Source of the DNA: Burkholderia sp. Ac-20379
GTDB lineage: Bacteria > Pseudomonadota > Gammaproteobacteria > Burkholderiales > Burkholderiaceae
DNA: 42,537 nucleotides
Assembly: GCF_017104645.1 (NCBI RefSeq)
Contig: NZ_JAAGPF010000027.1
Span: 1-42,537 of the forward strand
Direction: 5' to 3'
The notes beneath the pieces are model-generated. The model saw nothing but the letters and a program-made list of their open reading frames with translations, was not told the origin of the DNA and made no database searches. This document shows positions 30,263 to 39,524 of the stretch, piece by piece (positions within the stretch are counted from its first letter, which is position 1; each line of letters starts with the position of its first letter). The position numbers and the translations under genes were made by a program.

Positions 30263-31453
30263 ATGTCCAATCCGTCCGCTTCTTCTGCTCGCATGAGTGC
30301 GCCCGAAATGCGCGCGACCGCCTCGCTTGCCGCCATCTTCGCGCTGCGCATGCTGGGCCTGTTCATGATCATGCCGGTGTTTTCCGTCTACGCGAAAACG
30401 ATCCCCGGCGGCGACAACGTGCTGCTCGTCGGCATTGCGCTCGGCGCCTACGGCGTGACGCAATCGCTGCTCTATATCTTCTACGGCTGGGCGTCCGACC
30501 GTTTCGGCCGCAAGCCGGTGATCGCGTTCGGCCTGCTGGTGTTCGCGCTCGGCGCGTTCATCGCGGCGTTCGCCCACGACATCACGTGGATCATCGTCGG
30601 CCGGGTCGTGCAGGGAATGGGGGCGGTATCGTCGGCGGTGCTGGCGTTCATCGCCGATCTGACCTCGGAGCGCAACCGCACCAAGGCGATGGCGATGGTC
30701 GGCGGCTCGATCGGCGTGTCGTTCGCGGTGGCGATCGTGGGCGCGCCGATCGTGTTCCACTGGGTCGGCATGAACGGGCTGTTCACGATCGTCGGCGTGC
30801 TGTCGCTGCTCGCGATCGGCGTGGTGTTCTGGGTCGTGCCCGACGCGCCGAAGCCGCCGGTGCACGTGAAGGCGCCGTTCGCCGAGGTGCTGCGCAACAC
30901 CGAACTGCTGCGCCTGAATTTCGGCGTGCTGGTGCTGCATGCCACGCAAACCGCGCTGTTCCTCGTCGTGCCGCGCCTGCTGGTGGACGCCGGGCTGCCG
31001 GTGGCGTCGCACTGGCAGGTGTATCTGCCGGTGATGGGGCTGGCGTTCGTGGCGATGGTGCCGGCCATCATCGTGGCCGAGAAGCGCGGCAAGATGAAAC
31101 CCGTGCTGCTTGGCGGCATCGCGTCTATCCTGATCGGCCAATTGTTGCTCGGCTCCACGCCGCATACGATAGTGATCGTCGCGGCGGTGCTGTTCGTGTA
31201 CTTCCTTGGCTTCAACATTCTCGAGGCCTCGCAGCCGTCGCTCGTTTCGAAGCTCGCACCGGGTTCGCGCAAGGGCGCGGCCACCGGCGTCTACAACACC
31301 ACGCAGTCGATCGGCCTGGCGCTGGGCGGCGTGGTGGGCGGCTGGCTGCTGAAGACGGGCGGCGCGAACGAGGTGTTCTATACCTGCTCTGGCTTGGTGG
31401 CGGTGTGGCTTATAATCGCCGCCAGCATGAAAGCGCCCCCGCGCAAGGCTTGA
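30263..31453 (+). CDS. MFS transporter (YajR-like, drug:H+ antiporter type)
   Basis: A 396-residue major facilitator protein with about twelve hydrophobic helices. Motif [13 protein letters not shown], lies at about 75-86 between helices 2 and 3, and [21 protein letters not shown] gives motif B/C-like features at about 113-133. It lacks the C-terminal domain of E. coli YajR. Substrate unknown. Two starts are plausible: ATG 30263 (MSNPSASS) and ATG 30293 (MSAPEMRAT); no strong ribosome site decides. It is divergent from uvrA and followed after 43 bases by ssb, an order conserved in Burkholderiales. Confidence 0.88.
   Translation: MSNPSASSARMSAPEMRATASLAAIFALRMLGLFMIMPVFSVYAKTIPGGDNVLLVGIALGAYGVTQSLLYIFYGWASDRFGRKPVIAFGLLVFALGAFIAAFAHDITWIIVGRVVQGMGAVSSAVLAFIADLTSERNRTKAMAMVGGSIGVSFAVAIVGAPIVFHWVGMNGLFTIVGVLSLLAIGVVFWVVPDAPKPPVHVKAPFAEVLRNTELLRLNFGVLVLHATQTALFLVVPRLLVDAGLPVASHWQVYLPVMGLAFVAMVPAIIVAEKRGKMKPVLLGGIASILIGQLLLGSTPHTIVIVAAVLFVYFLGFNILEASQPSLVSKLAPGSRKGAATGVYNTTQSIGLALGGVVGGWLLKTGGANEVFYTCSGLVAVWLIIAASMKAPPRKA
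31411..31416 (+). promoter_or_regulatory. Candidate -10 box for ssb inside the MFS 3' end
   Basis: A perfect TATAAT occurs in the coding end of the MFS gene, 80 bases before the ssb start. The -35 at 17-base spacing is weak. A perfect -10 hexamer is rare in such GC-rich sequence, so it may give ssb its own transcript. Confidence 0.4.
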
Positions 31454-31496
31454 CAGGCCGCGCGCCGCGGCGCTTTCGAATTTTTTGGAGAAATAC

Positions 31497-32084
31497 ATGG
31501 CATCCGTCAACAAGGTCATTCTCGTCGGCAACCTCGGCGCCGATCCCGAAGTGCGTTACCTGCCGAGCGGCGATGCCGTGGCGAACATTCGCCTCGCCAC
31601 CACCGACCGCTACAAGGACAAGGCAAGCAACGAATTCAAGGAAGTGACCGAGTGGCATCGCGTGGCGTTCTTCGGCCGTCTGGCCGAGATCGTCAACGAG
31701 TACCTGAAGAAGGGCTCGGCGGTGTACATCGAAGGACGCCTGCGTACCCGCAAGTGGCAAGGCCAGGACGGCCAGGATCGCTACTCGACCGAAATCGTCG
31801 CCGACCAGATGCAGATGCTCGGCGGCCGTGGCGGCGCGGGCGGTGGCGGCGGCGGCGGCGACGATGGCTACGGCGGTGGCGGTGGTGGTGGTTACAGCGG
31901 CGGTGGTTACGGCGGCGGCAACCGTGGCGGTAGCGGCGGCGGCAGCCGCGGCGGCGACATGGAACGCGGCGGTGGCGGCGGCGGTGGTGGCCGTGCATCG
32001 GGCGGCGGCGGCGGTGCGAGCCGTCAGAACCAGCAGCCGTCGGGCGGCGGTTTCGACGAGATGGACGACGATATCCCGTTCTGA
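31497..32084 (+). CDS. ssb: Single-stranded DNA-binding protein SSB
   Basis: A 195-residue protein that coats ssDNA in replication, repair and recombination. The OB fold is about 1-112 ([21 protein letters not shown], then [21 protein letters not shown]). The linker, about 112-180, is extremely Gly-rich with a few Arg, Tyr, Ser and Asp. The conserved partner-binding tip MDDDIPF closes the protein. The start at 31497 has GGAG about seven bases upstream. Long runs of GGC/GGT codons make the linker DNA repetitive and probably length-variable. Ends in a strong terminator. Confidence 0.97.
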   Translation: MASVNKVILVGNLGADPEVRYLPSGDAVANIRLATTDRYKDKASNEFKEVTEWHRVAFFGRLAEIVNEYLKKGSAVYIEGRLRTRKWQGQDGQDRYSTEIVADQMQMLGGRGGAGGGGGGGDDGYGGGGGGGYSGGGYGGGNRGGSGGGSRGGDMERGGGGGGGGRASGGGGGASRQNQQPSGGGFDEMDDDIPF

Positions 32085-32105
32085 TCGGCAACACGCCCTC
32101 TGCTC

Positions 32106-32140
32106 AAAAAGACCTCGACCGTGCGTCGAGGTCTTTTTTT
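32106..32140 (+). terminator. Intrinsic terminator after ssb, likely bidirectional
   Basis: GACCTCGAC (32111-32119) and GTCGAGGTC (32125-32133) form a 9-bp stem with a 5-base loop, followed by seven T residues. Five A residues precede it, so the minus-strand copy also ends in T's and could stop transcripts from the convergent prpR-like gene at 32171. Confidence 0.9.
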
Positions 32141-32170
32141 ATCTGCCGCGCGGAAGCCGCGGCGGCAGCC

Positions 32171-34183
<2,013 letters not shown>

Positions 34184-34223
34184 GGGCGTGGCGGCCGGAT
34201 GAGGATGGAACGATGTTGAAACG

Positions 34224-34240
34224 TTTCGATGCGTTCGAAA
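34224..34240. promoter_or_regulatory. Inverted repeat, candidate activator (UAS) site
   Basis: TTTCGA-N5-TCGAAA is a perfect 6-5-6 inverted repeat, overlapped on its left by a second palindrome GAAACGTTTC (34218-34227). It lies about 115-130 bases upstream of the GG of the sigma-54 promoter, the usual distance for enhancer-type sites, and close to the activator's own start, where it could also give autoregulation. Confidence 0.55.
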
Positions 34241-34351
34241 GTGTTCCGTGGATTCTGCCATGAAACGCATCGCGAAAAATCCGCCCGGCATTCGGCCCAG
34301 CCGGACGTCCTCCCGGCCGCGTTCCGCCGTGTTGCGCGCCAAATCCGGCGA

Positions 34352-34368
34352 TTGGCACGCTTTTCGCA
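34352..34368 (+). promoter_or_regulatory. Sigma-54 (-24/-12) promoter of the lyase-transporter operon
   Basis: TTGGCACGCTTTTCGCA matches the consensus TGGCACG-N4-TTGC with one mismatch in the -12 block. GG (34354-34355) and GC (34366-34367) are exactly ten bases apart. The predicted start of transcription is near 34379, 33 bases before the lyase ATG. A PrpR-type activator is encoded divergently, which strengthens the call. Confidence 0.8.
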
Positions 34369-34411
34369 ATCACAGGGCCGCACACCTCCAACCCCTCATC
34401 AGGAAATCGCC

Positions 34412-35296
34412 ATGTCTTCCTCTGCCAGCCTGCGACGCGCCGCATTCCGCGCCAAGGTCAACGAACGCCGCGGCCTGCTCGTGCCGGGCGCCTTCAACGC
34501 GATGAGCGCGCGCGTCATCGAGGACGCCGGCTTCGAGGCGCTGTACCTGACGGGCGCCGGCGTCACCAACATGTCGTTCGGCCTGCCGGATCTCGGCTTC
34601 ATCGGCCTGAGCGACATCGCCGAACACACTGCGCGGGTGCGCGACGCGGTGGATCTGCCGCTGATCGTCGATGCCGATACCGGCTTCGGCAACGCGCTGA
34701 ACGTGCGTCACACGGTGCGCACGCTGGAGCGCAGCGGCGCGGACGCGATCCAGTTCGAGGATCAGGTCATGCCGAAGAAGTGCGGCCACTTCAACAACAA
34801 GGAGGTGATCGGCCGCGGCGAGATGGTCGGCAAGATCCGTGCGGCGGTGGATGCGCGCGACGACGCCAACCTGCTGATCATGGCGCGCACCGACGCGGCG
34901 GCCGTGCACGGCATCGAGGATGCGATCGAGCGCGGCCATGCGCTGATCGAGGCCGGCGCGGACATCCTGTTCATCGAGGCGACCGAGCGGTTGGAGGACA
35001 TCGAGCGCCTGCCGAAACTGATCGACGCCCCGCAACTGATCAACATCGTGATCGGCGGCAAGACGCCGGTGCAGTCGCGCGACACGCTCGCGGGCCTCGG
35101 CTACGCGCTCGTGCTGTACGCGAACGCGGCGCTGCAGGGCGCGCTGGTCGGCATGCAGCGCGCGCTCGGCCAGTTGAGCGCCAACGGCCGGCTCGACGAG
35201 GATCCGTCGATCGTGGCGCCGTTCGCCGAGCGCCAGCGGCTCGTCAACAAGCCGTTCTACGACCAGCTCGATCGCGACTACGCCGCGAAGGGCTGA
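34412..35296 (+). CDS. Isocitrate lyase/PEP mutase-family carboxylic-acid lyase
   Basis: A 294-residue TIM-barrel protein of the isocitrate lyase/PEP phosphonomutase superfamily. The Mg-binding acidic motif DADTGFGN is at 87-94, FEDQ near 115-118, and the lyase loop KKCGH at 122-126. KKCGH/KRCGH with its catalytic Cys marks C-C lyases such as methylisocitrate or 2,3-dimethylmalate lyase and the related carboxyphosphonoenolpyruvate mutase, and argues against the oxaloacetate decarboxylase branch. The exact substrate cannot be told; a hydroxylated di- or tricarboxylate is likely. It follows a sigma-54 promoter and precedes a carboxylate-type MFS gene by 38 bases. No prpC or prpD is nearby, so a full methylcitrate cycle is not encoded here. 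Confidence 0.85.
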   Translation: MSSSASLRRAAFRAKVNERRGLLVPGAFNAMSARVIEDAGFEALYLTGAGVTNMSFGLPDLGFIGLSDIAEHTARVRDAVDLPLIVDADTGFGNALNVRHTVRTLERSGADAIQFEDQVMPKKCGHFNNKEVIGRGEMVGKIRAAVDARDDANLLIMARTDAAAVHGIEDAIERGHALIEAGADILFIEATERLEDIERLPKLIDAPQLINIVIGGKTPVQSRDTLAGLGYALVLYANAALQGALVGMQRALGQLSANGRLDEDPSIVAPFAERQRLVNKPFYDQLDRDYAAKG

Positions 35297-35334
35297 GCCC
35301 GTCCATCCAGAACACATCAATACGAGGAGACACC

Positions 35335-36855
35335 ATGACGGACATGCGCGACCTGGAGATCGACGCCGCGCGGGGCGCGGCGGCGGCCGGGCCGGTGCCG
35401 GCGCCGACCATCCGCTCGATCGTCGGCGGCCTGGCCGGCAACCTGATCGAGTGGTACGACTTTCTCGCCTACAGCATCTTTTCGATCTACTTCGCGAAGG
35501 CGTTCTTCCCGAGCGACAAGCCGACCGTACAACTGATGAATACGGCGGCGATCGCGGCGGTGGGCTATGTGGCGCGGCCGCTCGGCAGTTGGCTGGTGGG
35601 GTTGTACGCCGACCGGCACGGGCGCAAGAAGGCGCTGACCTGGTCGGTGACGGCGATGTGCGTGGGGTCGCTGATGATTGCCGTGACGCCCGACTACGCG
35701 ACCATCGGCGTGCTCGCGCCGATCGTGCTGATCGCGGCGCGGCTGCTGCAAGGGCTCAACATGGGCGGCGAATACGGCACCAGCGCCACGTACCTGAGCG
35801 AAATCGCGCCGCCGAACCGGCGCGGCTTCTATCTGGGCTTTCTTCAGGTCAGCGTGGTGGCGGGGCAACTGGTGGCGCTCGCGCTGATGCTCGTCATGCA
35901 GAACCTGCTGATGAGCGGCGCGCAGATCGAGCGCTGGGGCTGGCGCCTGCCGTTCCTGATCGGCGGCGCGCTCGCGCTGTTCGCGCTGTACATGCGCCGC
36001 AACGTGACCGAATCGGACGCGTTCCGCCGCGCCGCGCGCGAGGACGGCCCGTCGGTCGCGCGCCAGTTGTTCGTGCACTGGCCGCAGATCCTGCTCGCGA
36101 TCGGCATCACGATCGGCGGTACGGTGGGCTTCTACACGTTCACCGTCTATATGCAGAAATACCTCGTGAACACGGTGGGCCTGACGAAGGAAACCGCCAC
36201 GCTGGTATCGACCGCCGCGCTGCTGCTCTACATGCCGTTGCAGCCGCTGTTCGGGCTTGCGTCCGACGTGTTCGGGCGGCGCGCCGTGCTGATCGTGTTC
36301 GGGTTGTCGACGACGCTGTTCTCGGTGCCGCTCTTCACGGCGCTGAGCCGCACGCACAGCCCGTTGATCGCGTTCCTGCTGTCGTTCGCGGGGCTGGTGA
36401 TGCTGAGCGGCTTCACGTCCGTGCACATGCTGGCGAAGACCGAACTGTTCCCGGTGCGGATTCGCGCGCTCGCGGTGGGACTGCCGTATGCGCTGACCAC
36501 GGCGATCCTCGGCGGCACGACGGAGTTCGTCGCGCTGCGGTTCAAGGCGAGCGGCCACGAACAGTATTTCTATTGGTATGTGACGGCCTGCGCGGCGATC
36601 TCGCCGATGCTGGCATGCGCGGCGGCGGCCAGATCGTCGAGGATGCGCGCGGCCACCTTGCGTTCGGCGTCGCGCAGTGCGGGCGCGCATTCGGCGATCC
36701 GTGCCACGATGTCGAACGCGAGCTGGGCCGTGGCCGGCGCGGCTTGCCCGGCCGTCGGCTCGGCGGCATCGTTCGGCGCAGCGAAATGGCGAGCGTCGTT
36801 GCTCGAATCGGCATTCATCGGATCAATCGCACGGTCGGTTCGTGTTAATAAATAA
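35335..36855 (+). CDS. MHS-family MFS transporter with aberrant C-terminus from a deletion
   Basis: A metabolite:H+ symporter-type MFS protein (KgtP/citrate/proline group). Typical marks are GNLIEWYDFLAY near 35-46, RPLGSWLVGLYADRHGRKKA at about 81-100 and RLLQGLNMGGEYGTSATYLSE in the fourth helix. GGAGA precedes the ATG. Homology stops at residue ~423 (FYWYVTACAAIS), in the twelfth helix. The remaining ~83 codons are the antisense of an RpiR-family regulator and have no transporter character, though the first (PMLACAAAA) are hydrophobic and might complete the helix. The 506-residue frame is thus a chimera, longer than the ~430 usual. Activity is uncertain. Likely imports the lyase's substrate. 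Confidence 0.85.
   Translation: MTDMRDLEIDAARGAAAAGPVPAPTIRSIVGGLAGNLIEWYDFLAYSIFSIYFAKAFFPSDKPTVQLMNTAAIAAVGYVARPLGSWLVGLYADRHGRKKALTWSVTAMCVGSLMIAVTPDYATIGVLAPIVLIAARLLQGLNMGGEYGTSATYLSEIAPPNRRGFYLGFLQVSVVAGQLVALALMLVMQNLLMSGAQIERWGWRLPFLIGGALALFALYMRRNVTESDAFRRAAREDGPSVARQLFVHWPQILLAIGITIGGTVGFYTFTVYMQKYLVNTVGLTKETATLVSTAALLLYMPLQPLFGLASDVFGRRAVLIVFGLSTTLFSVPLFTALSRTHSPLIAFLLSFAGLVMLSGFTSVHMLAKTELFPVRIRALAVGLPYALTTAILGGTTEFVALRFKASGHEQYFYWYVTACAAISPMLACAAAARSSRMRAATLRSASRSAGAHSAIRATMSNASWAVAGAACPAVGSAASFGAAKWRASLLESAFIGSIARSVRVNK
36570..36818 (-). pseudogene. RpiR/MurR-family regulator, 5' remnant
   Basis: An 82-codon frame that begins like a full regulator and continues AFDIVARIAECAPALRDAERK and AARILDDLAAAAHASIGEIAA, the first helices of the RpiR HTH_6 domain (compare the SERKVAEVIL and SIAAMA segments of HexR). 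It then reads QAVTYQ and stops. The recognition helix (normally GVSEPTVTRF) and the whole sugar-isomerase (SIS) ligand domain are missing, so it cannot be a working repressor. The lost part was replaced by the 3' end of the oppositely oriented MFS gene. It is divergent from the DSD1-type lyase gene, which it probably controlled before truncation. Confidence 0.8.
36588..36605. other. Deletion junction joining MFS 3' end to RpiR remnant
   Basis: Across these bases the plus strand reads the transporter sequence ACAAIS while the minus strand reads the regulator sequence IGEIAAQ. Both fit their families, so the breakpoint lies in a short shared sequence around CTGCGCGGCGATCTCGCC. Left of it only the transporter fits, right of it only the regulator. 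A simple deletion between two convergent genes at microhomology explains this. Exact endpoints cannot be fixed without a relative that has the intact locus. Confidence 0.7.
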
Positions 36856-36857
36856 CA
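36843..36857. promoter_or_regulatory. Inverted repeat upstream of the DSD1-type lyase, candidate operator
   Basis: TGTTA-N5-TAACA lies in the AT-rich divergent gap, 25 bases from the RpiR remnant's start and about 80 from the lyase start. RpiR-family proteins bind short inverted repeats, so this may be the operator of the lost regulator. This is position and symmetry evidence only. Confidence 0.35.
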
Positions 36858-36937
36858 TCACCGGGCGGATGCTACTTTCTGTACTATCCTGCCGTCAACT
36901 TCGATACAAACATGACGAGACGATGGAGCACTCGAAG

Positions 36938-38218
36938 ATGAAAGTTACAAACTATCAGGAAGCCACGATCCAACCGACCGGCAAGGGCCTGGGCCGCGTG
37001 CCGAGCGCGAGCGTGCAGTTGTCGGACGCGGCGCGGCTCGAATGGAACCTGCTCGCGGAAGACGTCAGCCTGCCCGCCGCGGTGCTGTACGCCGATCTCG
37101 TCGAGCACAACCTGAAGTGGATGCAGGCGTTCGTCGCCGAATACGGCGTCAAGCTCGCCCCCCACGGCAAGACCACCATGGCGCCGCAATTGTTCCGCCG
37201 CCAGATCGAAACGGGCGCCTGGGGCATCACGCTCGCCACCGCGCATCAGACGCGCGCCGCGTATCACGGCGGCATCAACCGCGTGCTGATGGCCAATCAG
37301 CTGGTCGGCAAGCACAACATGGCGATCGTCGCCGAGCTGCTGTCCGATCCCGATTTCGAATTCTTCTGCATCGTCGATTCGGCCGAGAACGTCGAGCAAC
37401 TGGGCCGCTTCTTCGCCGCCGCCAACCGGCCGCTGCAGGTGCTGCTCGAACTCGGCGTGCCGGGCGGGCGCACCGGCGTGCGCGACGAAGCGCAGCGCGC
37501 CGCCGTGCTCGACGCGATCGCGCGCCATGCCGACACGATCAAGCTGGCCGGCATCGAAGTGTACGAAGGGGTGCTCAAGGAAGAAGGCGAGGTGCGCGCG
37601 TTCCTGCGGGACGCCGTGGCGCTCGCGCGCGGCTTCGCGGCCGAGGGCCGTTTCGCGCGCTCGCCGGCGGTGCTGTCGGGCGCGGGTTCGGCCTGGTACG
37701 ACGTGGTGGCCGACGAATTCGCGCAGGCCCAGGCCGACGGCGTGATCGACGTGGTGCTGCGCCCGGGCTGCTATCTGACGCACGACGTCGGCATCTACCG
37801 CAAGGCGCAGACCGACATCCTCGCGCGCAATCCGGTGGCCAAGCGGATGGGCGAGGCGCTGAAGCCGGCGCTGCAGCTGTGGGCCTACGTGCAGTCGATT
37901 CCCGAGCCGGATCGCGCGATCGTCGCGCTCGGCAAGCGCGACGCGGCGTTCGACGCGGGCTACCCCGAGCCGGCGCGCCATTACCGCCCCGGCACGGAAA
38001 CCGCGCCGCGCGCCGTCACGCCGGCCGACGGCTGGGAAGTGACGGGCATGATGGATCAGCACGCCTACCTGAAGATCGCGCCGGGCGCGGACGTGAAGGT
38101 GGGCGACATGATCGCGTTCGACATCTCGCACCCGTGCCTGACGTTCGACAAATGGCGGCAGATCCTGGTGGTGGACGGCGAGTACCGCGTGACCGAAGTG
38201 ATCGAAACGTACTTCTGA
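36938..38218 (+). CDS. DSD1-type PLP/zinc amino-acid lyase (D-threonine aldolase/D-serine dehydratase-like)
   Basis: A 426-residue fold-type III (alanine racemase-like) enzyme. The PLP lysine Lys78 lies in [12 protein letters not shown], the glycine-rich phosphate loop region is near [11 protein letters not shown], and the C-terminal metal site is His398-x-Cys400 ([11 protein letters not shown]), the His/Cys zinc pair of eukaryotic-type D-serine dehydratases. Relatives are annotated as amino acid deaminases. D-serine, D-threonine or a hydroxy-D-amino acid is a likely substrate, not proven. Start 36938 (MKVTNYQEA) has GGAG about nine bases upstream; an in-frame ATG at 36923 is the alternative. 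Its presumed RpiR regulator is truncated next door. Confidence 0.87.
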   Translation: MKVTNYQEATIQPTGKGLGRVPSASVQLSDAARLEWNLLAEDVSLPAAVLYADLVEHNLKWMQAFVAEYGVKLAPHGKTTMAPQLFRRQIETGAWGITLATAHQTRAAYHGGINRVLMANQLVGKHNMAIVAELLSDPDFEFFCIVDSAENVEQLGRFFAAANRPLQVLLELGVPGGRTGVRDEAQRAAVLDAIARHADTIKLAGIEVYEGVLKEEGEVRAFLRDAVALARGFAAEGRFARSPAVLSGAGSAWYDVVADEFAQAQADGVIDVVLRPGCYLTHDVGIYRKAQTDILARNPVAKRMGEALKPALQLWAYVQSIPEPDRAIVALGKRDAAFDAGYPEPARHYRPGTETAPRAVTPADGWEVTGMMDQHAYLKIAPGADVKVGDMIAFDISHPCLTFDKWRQILVVDGEYRVTEVIETYF

Positions 38219-38342
38219 GCCCGGCCCGGCCGCCCCGGCGCCCGCGTCCGCATCGGGCGCGCGCCGGGGCCGCTGCCCGTCACGACGCCATCCCGGCGCG
38301 AGGCGTACACTGCCCGCTCGTCTTCAACCTGCGGAGCAGATG

Positions 38343-38924
38343 ATGGCAGCCAAGCAGATCCTCTTCCTCACCGGCGATTTCGCCGAAGACTACGAAACCA
38401 TGGTGCCGTTCCAGGCGCTGCAGGCCGTCGGCCATACCGTGCATGCGGTGTGTCCCGGCAAGCGCGCCGGCGACAAGATCAAGACGGCGATCCACGATTT
38501 CGAGGGCGACCAGACCTACACCGAAAAGCCCGGCCACCACTTCACGCTGAACGCGAGCTTCGACGAGATCGACGCGGCGCGCTACGACGCCATCGCGATC
38601 GCGGGCGGCCGTGCGCCCGAATATCTGCGTCTCGAGCCCAAGGTGATTGCGCTGGTGCGCGCGTTCGTCGAGGCGGGCAAGCCCGTGGCGGCGATCTGCC
38701 ATGCGGCGCAACTGCTGGCGGCCGCCGACGTGATCCGCGGCAAGAAGATTTCGGCATATCCGGCCTGCGCGCCCGAAGTGCGGATGGCGGGCGGCGAATA
38801 TGCCGACATTCCGGTCGATGCGGCCGTGACCGATGCGCCGTTCGTCACCGCGCCGGCCTGGCCCGCGCATCCGGCCTGGCTCGCGCAATTCCTCAAGCTG
38901 CTCGGCACGCGCATCGAGCTTTGA
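38343..38924 (+). CDS. DJ-1/PfpI-family protein
   Basis: A 193-residue class I glutamine amidotransferase-like protein. The nucleophile elbow is VAAICHAAQ with Cys119 and the adjacent His120. The conserved acidic Glu15 is in GDFAEDYE, and [14 protein letters not shown] lies near 85-97. Members include glyoxalase III/deglycase-like and chaperone-like proteins; the exact activity cannot be assigned. Two ATGs three bases apart are possible (38340, 38343); the second has better spacing from GGAG at 38333-38336. It follows the DSD1-type gene by 124 GC-rich bases and is convergent with marR. Confidence 0.88.
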   Translation: MAAKQILFLTGDFAEDYETMVPFQALQAVGHTVHAVCPGKRAGDKIKTAIHDFEGDQTYTEKPGHHFTLNASFDEIDAARYDAIAIAGGRAPEYLRLEPKVIALVRAFVEAGKPVAAICHAAQLLAAADVIRGKKISAYPACAPEVRMAGGEYADIPVDAAVTDAPFVTAPAWPAHPAWLAQFLKLLGTRIEL

Positions 38925-38978
38925 TGCGGCGGCGTGAAGCGCGGCGCGCGTAATCGGCGCGCCACGAACCCGCTCCGC

Positions 38979-39524
38979 TCAGGCCGCCGAGCGATTCGCG
39001 CCGCGGCGCGCGGCCGGCACGTCGGCCGCGTCCGGCGCCTCGGCCGGTGCGGCGCCCACTTCGGCGATCCGCGCCTCCAGCATCGCCAGCGCGCCCGACA
39101 GCGCGTTGAGCGCCTCGTCGGGCAGCGCCGACATCGTTTCGTCGAGAAACGCCACACGGCGCGGCATGCAGGCGTCGAACGCGGCACGCCCGTCCGCCGT
39201 CAGCGTGACGTTGGTCACGCGGTTGTCGCGCGGGTCCGGCGCGCGCGCGATCCAGCCGAGCGCCTCCATCGATTTCAATTGACGCGTCAGCGCGCCCGGA
39301 TCGGTGCGCACCAGCTCGACGAGCCGCTTCTGCGAGGCCATGCCGCTTTCGTTATTCAGCGCGAGCAGGATCCGCCAGCGCGGCATCGGCTGGCCGACGT
39401 GCGCCTCGAAGGCGGAGAGGAACGCGCGATAGGTGCGGCCGAATTGTTGAAGAATCGCGACGCGGTCTTGGGCTTCCATGTTTCGAACGACGGTAACGGT
39501 TGATTCGTCGACCGCGCCGCTCAT
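38979..39524 (-). CDS. MarR-family transcriptional regulator
   Basis: A 181-residue winged-helix regulator. The core (about 20-150) shows PRWRILLALNNESGMASQKRLVELVRTDPGALTRQLKSMEALGWIARAP split between helices 2-4, then the wing DPRDNRVTNVTLTADGRAAF. The C-terminus is Ala/Pro-rich. The ATG at 39524 overlaps the emrB-like stop as ATGA, arguing for coupling. A second in-frame ATG at 39479 (MEAQDRVAIL) would give a more typical length. It probably represses the efflux gene and itself, responding to a small aromatic ligand as the family does. Confidence 0.88.
   Translation of the reverse strand: MSGAVDESTVTVVRNMEAQDRVAILQQFGRTYRAFLSAFEAHVGQPMPRWRILLALNNESGMASQKRLVELVRTDPGALTRQLKSMEALGWIARAPDPRDNRVTNVTLTADGRAAFDACMPRRVAFLDETMSALPDEALNALSGALAMLEARIAEVGAAPAEAPDAADVPAARRGANRSAA

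Noticed and set aside
31450-31455. TTGACA as a -35 box for ssb
   Set aside because: No acceptable -10 follows at 16-18 bases; it overlaps the MFS stop codon. The TATAAT at 31411-31416 is a better, though still weak, candidate.
31828-32050. GGC/GGT repeats as a satellite or CRISPR-like array
   Set aside because: They are in frame inside ssb and encode the Gly-rich linker; there are no regular spacers.
36604-36855. Transporter C-terminal tail as a genuine extra domain
   Set aside because: Its reverse strand reads as a coherent RpiR HTH start, while the tail itself is low-complexity Ala/Arg/Ser sequence; a deletion scar explains it better.
38219-38342. GC-rich inverted repeats between the DSD1-type gene and the DJ-1 gene as a terminator
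   Set aside because: CCCCGGCGC and GCGCCGGGG can pair but there is no T-run, and the GC content makes such pairing expected.
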